A stretch of 9,558 nucleotides of DNA, from positions 1-9,558 of the forward strand of contig JABXIP010000151.1 of NCBI GenBank assembly GCA_013373005.1, written 5' to 3'. Source of the DNA: Cytophagia bacterium. Lineage in GTDB: Bacteria > Bacteroidota > Bacteroidia > Cytophagales > Cyclobacteriaceae. Position 1 is the first letter of the stretch. Every line of letters begins with the position of its first letter. Below the pieces are notes generated by a model. It ran no database searches. It was not told the DNA's origin and saw only the letters and a program-made list of their open reading frames with translations. Positions 6,397 to 9,558 of this stretch are shown here, in pieces. A program made the position numbers and the translations under genes.

Positions 6397-7125
6397 ATGA
6401 ATTTAAAGTGTCTGGTTGTAGACGATGAGCCATTGGCAAGGGAGGTAATTCTCTCACATATCTCCAAAATAGATGGCCTCGAACTTGTTGCGGAGTGCGA
6501 CAATGCGCTCAAGGCCTTCGATATATTGAAGAAGGAGTCTGTCGACCTCATCTTTCTAGACATTCAAATGCCTAAGCTTACCGGTATTGAATTTTTGAAA
6601 GTACTCAATCCCAAGGCTCAGATTATATTCACCACTGCCTACAGAGAGTATGCTTTGGAAAGCTACGAACTGAACGTGGCTGATTACCTGCTGAAGCCTA
6701 TCTCATTTCATAGGTTTTTAAAGGCTGTGAATAGGGTCTTGGATGTACAACATGAAGAAGCATCTATAACACAGGAACCTCAAGATAGCCTCAGGTCAGA
6801 TGAGCCGCATATCTTCCTCAAGGCAGATAGAAAAATGGTGAAGGTTTACCTGAAGGACATTCTCTATATAGAAAGCTTGAAGGACTATGTAAGAATTAAG
6901 CTGCCTGGTAAGGAGGTGATCTCGCTTCAGAAGATAAGCTTCCTAGAAGAAAAGTTACCAGAAGACTGCTTCATTAGAATACACAGGTCCTTCATTGTTC
7001 CAATCAATAAAATAGAGGCTTTTTCTAACAGCGCTGTGGAAATCGGAGGGACTGAAATTCCAATCGGTAGAAATTACAAGGATGCAGTGTTGGAACAGCT
7101 TAATTCAAGCAAATCTATTCTCTAG
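6397..7125 (+). CDS. LytTR-family response regulator
   Basis: The 242-residue protein has a receiver domain (1-120) with the acidic pocket DDE (9-11), phospho-acceptor Asp55 in FLDIQMP, Thr80 in FTTAY and Lys100 in LLKP. A 15-20 residue linker leads to a LytTR DNA-binding domain (about 138-238) with the usual start IFLKADRKMVKVYLKDILYI and the FIRIHRSFIVP motif. All residues needed for phosphorylation are present. It is coded 5 bp after the kinase and is its likely phosphorylation partner. LytTR proteins bind paired direct repeats; the AAAGGCTT pair in the divergent intergenic region is a candidate target. Its TAG stop overlaps the stop of the convergent lipoprotein gene in the sequence CTAG (7122-7125). 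Confidence 0.95.
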   Translation: MNLKCLVVDDEPLAREVILSHISKIDGLELVAECDNALKAFDILKKESVDLIFLDIQMPKLTGIEFLKVLNPKAQIIFTTAYREYALESYELNVADYLLKPISFHRFLKAVNRVLDVQHEEASITQEPQDSLRSDEPHIFLKADRKMVKVYLKDILYIESLKDYVRIKLPGKEVISLQKISFLEEKLPEDCFIRIHRSFIVPINKIEAFSNSAVEIGGTEIPIGRNYKDAVLEQLNSSKSIL

Positions 7126-7589
7126 AGTTTGGTAGCCTGTATGGTTTGTATACAACCTTCTCCCTGCTGAATCTGAAGTGTAAGTTGGTTGCCTTCAAGA
7201 TTGAATGACGCGTCTTGACAGCTTCCATTGAAACAGATTCTCAGTTGGTTGCCATCTATGAAATAATAACCTTCTAAAGGATCGTTTTCATGAAGAACTG
7301 TTCCAATTACCTGATCTATGGTTCGGGTGTTTCTGGAGAGCTCGTAGCCTCTGTCATTGGTGAATTCCAGACTTATTGAGTTACAGATTTGATACTGGTC
7401 TTCTATATAGCAATCAAAGTCATGGAGAGAGCCCGGTTCGTTATTTGCAGGATCATCGCACCCAGACACTACCAAAGATGTGACTTCGTAAGTTCCCACA
7501 ATGATATCGTCCGGATTAGATACATTGTATCCACAGGAAGGAATTCCAAGCACAAGGCCTACCATTAAGAATAGCTTCATGTGTTTCAT
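7122..7589 (-). CDS. Small cysteine-rich lipoprotein (lipocalin-like, uncertain)
   Basis: The frame is open from 7646, but I place the start at the ATG at 7589, giving 155 residues. This puts a basic MKHMK directly before a hydrophobic stretch and the lipobox GIPSC, with lipidated Cys19, and leaves 10 bp after the HAD stop instead of a 47-bp overlap. An ATG at 7580 is also possible. The mature part has the layout of a small beta-barrel: IIVGTYEVTSLVV, ISLEFTNDRGYEL, YYFIDGNQLRICF, FNLEGNQLTLQI, resembling Bacteroidota lipocalin-like lipoproteins. It contains six further cysteines, enough for three disulfides. No enzymatic motif is seen and the function is unknown. It is the last gene of a probable flavodoxin-HAD-lipoprotein transcription unit. 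Confidence 0.8.
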   Translation of the reverse strand: MKHMKLFLMVGLVLGIPSCGYNVSNPDDIIVGTYEVTSLVVSGCDDPANNEPGSLHDFDCYIEDQYQICNSISLEFTNDRGYELSRNTRTIDQVIGTVLHENDPLEGYYFIDGNQLRICFNGSCQDASFNLEGNQLTLQIQQGEGCIQTIQATKL

Positions 7590-7599
7590 ATCTACTTTA

Positions 7600-8298
7600 T
7601 TAAACTCCCAGAAGGTCAGGGAGTTCAGAAATTTTAGACATTTCAATATAAGGTAAGCCTTTTATTTCTGATTTGTCAACTACCTCATGTGCCCAGGTAT
7701 CATGAAAGGGGATATGGATGGCCTTGGCACCTAGTTCAATAATAGGGAGTATGTCAGATTTAACGGAGTTGCCAACCATAAGAAACTCTCCGGTTTCAAT
7801 GCCATTTCTTCTTAATACTTCTGCATATGTTTCTGGATTCTTCTCACTGACTATTTCCACTTTGTCGAAATAACGGATAAGGCCTGATCTGGCGATTTTG
7901 TTTTCCTGATCCCACAAATCACCTTTGGTGATGATCATGAGCTGAAAGTGATTTTCCAGAATGTCCAATACACCGGCAACATCTGGCAATACATTTACAG
8001 GGTGTTCCAGCATTTCCTTACCCAGTTGAATGATTTTCTCTATGTCCTTACCATGGATTTGGTAATCTGTAAGCTCCAAAGCCGATTCAACCATGGACAA
8101 TGTGAACCCCTTAATACCATAACCGAAGAGCCTAAGGTTTCGCGATTCTACAGCATAAAGCTCCTTCTCCAGAGTTTCATTAATAGAGATGTATCGGCCG
8201 AGAATCTCTTCAAACTTTGTTCTGGTGTCAGTGAAAATAGGCTCATTCACCCATAAAGTATCATCAGCGTCAAAGGCTATGGTTTTTATATTTTCCAT
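7600..8298 (-). CDS. HAD-superfamily hydrolase (phosphatase-like)
   Basis: The 232-residue protein has all four HAD motifs: motif I FDADDTLW with nucleophile Asp10 and acid Asp12; motif II IITKGD with Thr124; motif III Lys153 in VSEKNPETY; motif IV VGNSVKSDI with Asp182 as the magnesium ligand. A helical cap sits between motifs I and II (about 17-100), a C1 cap as in phosphoglycolate phosphatase and beta-phosphoglucomutase relatives. It should be a magnesium-dependent cytoplasmic phosphomonoesterase, but the substrate is not readable. The DADDT form of motif I, rather than DxDGT, is common in this branch. It starts 34 bp after the flavodoxin gene and ends 10 bp before the lipoprotein gene, so cotranscription is likely. 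Confidence 0.92.
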   Translation of the reverse strand: MENIKTIAFDADDTLWVNEPIFTDTRTKFEEILGRYISINETLEKELYAVESRNLRLFGYGIKGFTLSMVESALELTDYQIHGKDIEKIIQLGKEMLEHPVNVLPDVAGVLDILENHFQLMIITKGDLWDQENKIARSGLIRYFDKVEIVSEKNPETYAEVLRRNGIETGEFLMVGNSVKSDILPIIELGAKAIHIPFHDTWAHEVVDKSEIKGLPYIEMSKISELPDLLGV

Positions 8299-8332
8299 AG
8301 CCTAAAACTATCATAAAGTGGTCTAATTTGGG

Positions 8333-8812
8333 TTAATGATTCATTTTATTAATGAAGGAATTGACTTCCACCTCATCTAAATTGAAGATGGGCTCATTTT
8401 CCTGCATTAACTTCTTTACGATAAACTTTTCCAGAAAATTCATTTTGTCAATAAGCAATTCTCCACCGAAGTAGCCTAGTGCATCAGCATGATTTCTAAG
8501 ATCTTCAGGAAAGGCGTTTTCGAATTCTTCTTGTGCTTTATCTTCCATCATATAGCACATGAATAGGCCAAGACGCTTATTCATTAGGTCGGGAGAAAAG
8601 TGATTACAGAATTTTTTAACAGATGACTGAATCTGTCCGTAGTGAATGGATCCTCCGATGATTACCTGATCGTATCCTTGCAGGTTTTCAGGAAAGGACT
8701 CATGACTAAGGTCGAGTAAGCGAACCGGGCCATGTTCAATTTCTAGATAGAGTAGGTGAGCTATCTTTTCAGCAGAACCATGGCGACTACAATAAGCGAT
8801 TAATGTTTTCAT
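8333..8812 (-). CDS. Flavodoxin-domain protein, HemG-like
   Basis: The 159-residue protein is a flavodoxin fold with the phosphate-binding FMN loop YCSRHGSAEKIA (7-18) and a second FMN loop VIIGGSIHYG (50-59). Its closest recognised relative is HemG, the menaquinone-dependent protoporphyrinogen IX dehydrogenase. The start MKTLIAYCSRHG matches MKTLILFSTRDG of E. coli HemG, YDQVIIGGSIHYGQIQSSVKKF matches [22 protein letters not shown], and the later LGYFGGELLIDKMNFLEKF...KKLM parallels the HemG stretch around ALRYPRYRWYDRFMIKLIM (all from memory). If it is a true HemG it completes haem synthesis at the membrane. No other haem genes are here, so a generic redox role is possible. The ATG at 8812 starts at the first beta-strand. 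A 63-bp gap separates it from the arsenate reductase upstream. Confidence 0.82.
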   Translation of the reverse strand: MKTLIAYCSRHGSAEKIAHLLYLEIEHGPVRLLDLSHESFPENLQGYDQVIIGGSIHYGQIQSSVKKFCNHFSPDLMNKRLGLFMCYMMEDKAQEEFENAFPEDLRNHADALGYFGGELLIDKMNFLEKFIVKKLMQENEPIFNLDEVEVNSFINKMNH

Positions 8813-8875
8813 GACTCAAGCTTTGAATAAAGTTAAGTTAGAAAAGGCTCAAAAGGGATGACAAAAGTCATGTAA

Positions 8876-9484
8876 TCAAGCCCGGCCTATGGCACGAAAA
8901 ATGTACAGCATTTCAGAGGCAATTTGCAGACTTCTCTCATCGTATTTTGCGGCCTCTAACTCGGTATCATCAAAAGCTTTTGGGTCTTCGTATCGTAACG
9001 GTATTCTGGCTTCCGTTCCAGGAATAAACGGGCAATTTTCATCGGCATCTGAACAAGTCATTACTGCTGCGAATCCGCTGGTCGGATTAGTTGGATCGTC
9101 ATATACTTTTGAGAAACACTCAATTTGAGTATTCTCGTCTAGCTTGACCGAATATTTTGGGTTAGGGGAATTGGAATCTCCCTCAATTTCAAAGCCCAGT
9201 CTTCTACATGACGCAACTGCTCTTTCATTGAAGGCTGTTACTTCAACACCACCCGAATAGGCTTCTATGTCCATTCCGTTCATCCATGCTGCAGTTTTTG
9301 CCCAGATTTGAGACAACTGACTTCTTCTAGAGTTGTGTGTACAAATGAAATTCAGTCTAATTGATTGCTCCGAATCTATCTTCTTTTTGATGTATTCTAT
9401 CAATTGATGTAATACAGGAAGCCTCGATTGATCGATAGGTAGCTCAGAGGCTTTTTTGATGGTATTTTGAAGGGTGGGAGTCAT
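8876..9484 (-). CDS. arsC: Thioredoxin-type arsenate reductase (LMW-phosphatase fold)
   Basis: I choose the ATG at 9484 (202 residues) over a GTG at 9511. It lies one base after the stop of the upstream frame, and the extra nine residues (MNQIVVVVN) do not resemble the family. A helical N-terminal extension (1-42) precedes the low-molecular-weight phosphatase fold. The P-loop FICTHNSRRSQ gives the CX5R motif with Cys48 and Arg54. TCSDADENCP places Cys144 and Cys151 in the CX6C spacing of the resolving cysteines of S. aureus pI258 ArsC (Cys82/Cys89). YEDPKAFDD supplies the late DP acid. The full cysteine triad supports real arsenate reduction to arsenite through a thioredoxin-coupled relay, not tyrosine phosphatase activity. 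Two more cysteines (93, 123) are present. An arsenite efflux pump and ArsR regulator would be expected outside the window. Confidence 0.88.
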   Translation of the reverse strand: MTPTLQNTIKKASELPIDQSRLPVLHQLIEYIKKKIDSEQSIRLNFICTHNSRRSQLSQIWAKTAAWMNGMDIEAYSGGVEVTAFNERAVASCRRLGFEIEGDSNSPNPKYSVKLDENTQIECFSKVYDDPTNPTSGFAAVMTCSDADENCPFIPGTEARIPLRYEDPKAFDDTELEAAKYDERSLQIASEMLYIFRAIGRA

Positions 9485-9485
9485 A

Positions 9486-9558
9486 TTAACAACAACCACT
9501 ATTTGGTTCACAACAAGACGATTGTGTCAAGGCACTCAGTCTTACTCTTGGTTTTTCA
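9486..9558 (-). CDS. C-terminal end of an upstream ars-operon gene, probably DUF6428 (partial)
   Basis: On the minus strand the frame from 9557 is open for 23 codons and stops with TAA at 9488-9486. The peptide begins EKPRVRLSALTQ and ends SSCCEPNSGCC. This matches, from memory, the tail of DUF6428 proteins (...EKPKVxLS...CC...GGCC), which Bacteroidota encode between ArsR and the arsenate reductase. Paired cysteines at the extreme C-terminus would suit thiol binding of arsenite. The stop and the arsC ATG are separated by a single base (TAATATG), implying translational coupling. The visible part is too short for certainty; an ArsR-type regulator with a Cys-rich tail is the main alternative. 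Confidence 0.6.
   Translation of the reverse strand, partial: EKPRVRLSALTQSSCCEPNSGCC

Noticed and set aside
7590..7646. Longer start for the lipoprotein gene
   Set aside because: It would add 19 residues before a clear lipoprotein signal peptide and overlap the HAD gene; the ATG at 7589 fits both the signal peptide and the spacing.
8858..8871. Hairpin ATGAC-TTTT-GTCAT (read on the minus strand) after arsC as a terminator
   Set aside because: The stem has only five AT-rich pairs and the following T tract is broken by CCC; too weak to call, so read-through from arsC into the flavodoxin gene remains possible.

Overview
The window looks like chromosomal DNA of a Bacteroidota bacterium, most likely a free-living member of the Cytophagales (Fulvivirga/Roseivirga-like); this placement is inference. 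The signs are a DUF5916 outer-membrane protein, a LytS-type kinase with a LytTR regulator, a beta-propeller phytase, an arsenic operon ending in a CC...CC tail, starts without clear Shine-Dalgarno sites, and dispersed palindromic repeats of kinds I recall from this phylum. There is no phage, transposase, CRISPR or RNA gene.

Layout. 1-399 (+) is the 3' end of a beta-propeller phytase, closed by a hairpin terminator (424-454) that also lies between it and a convergent GT14-type glycosyltransferase (485-1435, -). That glycosyltransferase is markedly AT-richer than the genes further right and may be acquired. After 278 bp containing an 8-bp-period degenerate repeat comes a TSUP (TauE/SafE) permease (1714-2445, -). 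The gene-free stretch 2446-2898 is a repeat depot: two more octamer units, a 132-bp element that folds on paper into a cloverleaf, and a CCCCTCC/GGAGGGG palindrome.

The centre is a divergent unit. A 732-residue DUF5916 outer-membrane protein (2899-5097, -) is separated by 232 bp from a two-gene operon (+) encoding a LytS/YehU-type histidine kinase (5330-6391) and a LytTR response regulator (6397-7125). The 232 bp hold a direct repeat AAAGGCTT-N12-AAAGGCTT, a spacing close to that of LytTR targets, and a 58-bp nested inverted repeat. The simplest model is that the two-component pair regulates the DUF5916 gene, its own operon, or both.

The right third is on the minus strand. At the right edge an arsenic operon enters the window: the last 23 codons of a gene with a Cys-rich tail (probably DUF6428), then, one base later, a thioredoxin-type arsenate reductase carrying all three catalytic cysteines. 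After a 63-bp gap follow a HemG-like flavodoxin, a HAD phosphatase and a cysteine-rich lipoprotein, spaced 34 and 10 bp apart and probably cotranscribed. The lipoprotein gene ends tail to tail with the response regulator, the two stop codons sharing a CTAG.

Two start sites are revised here against the longest open frame: the lipoprotein (start at 7589) and the arsenate reductase (start at 9484). All families were assigned by reading motifs; no database search was run.
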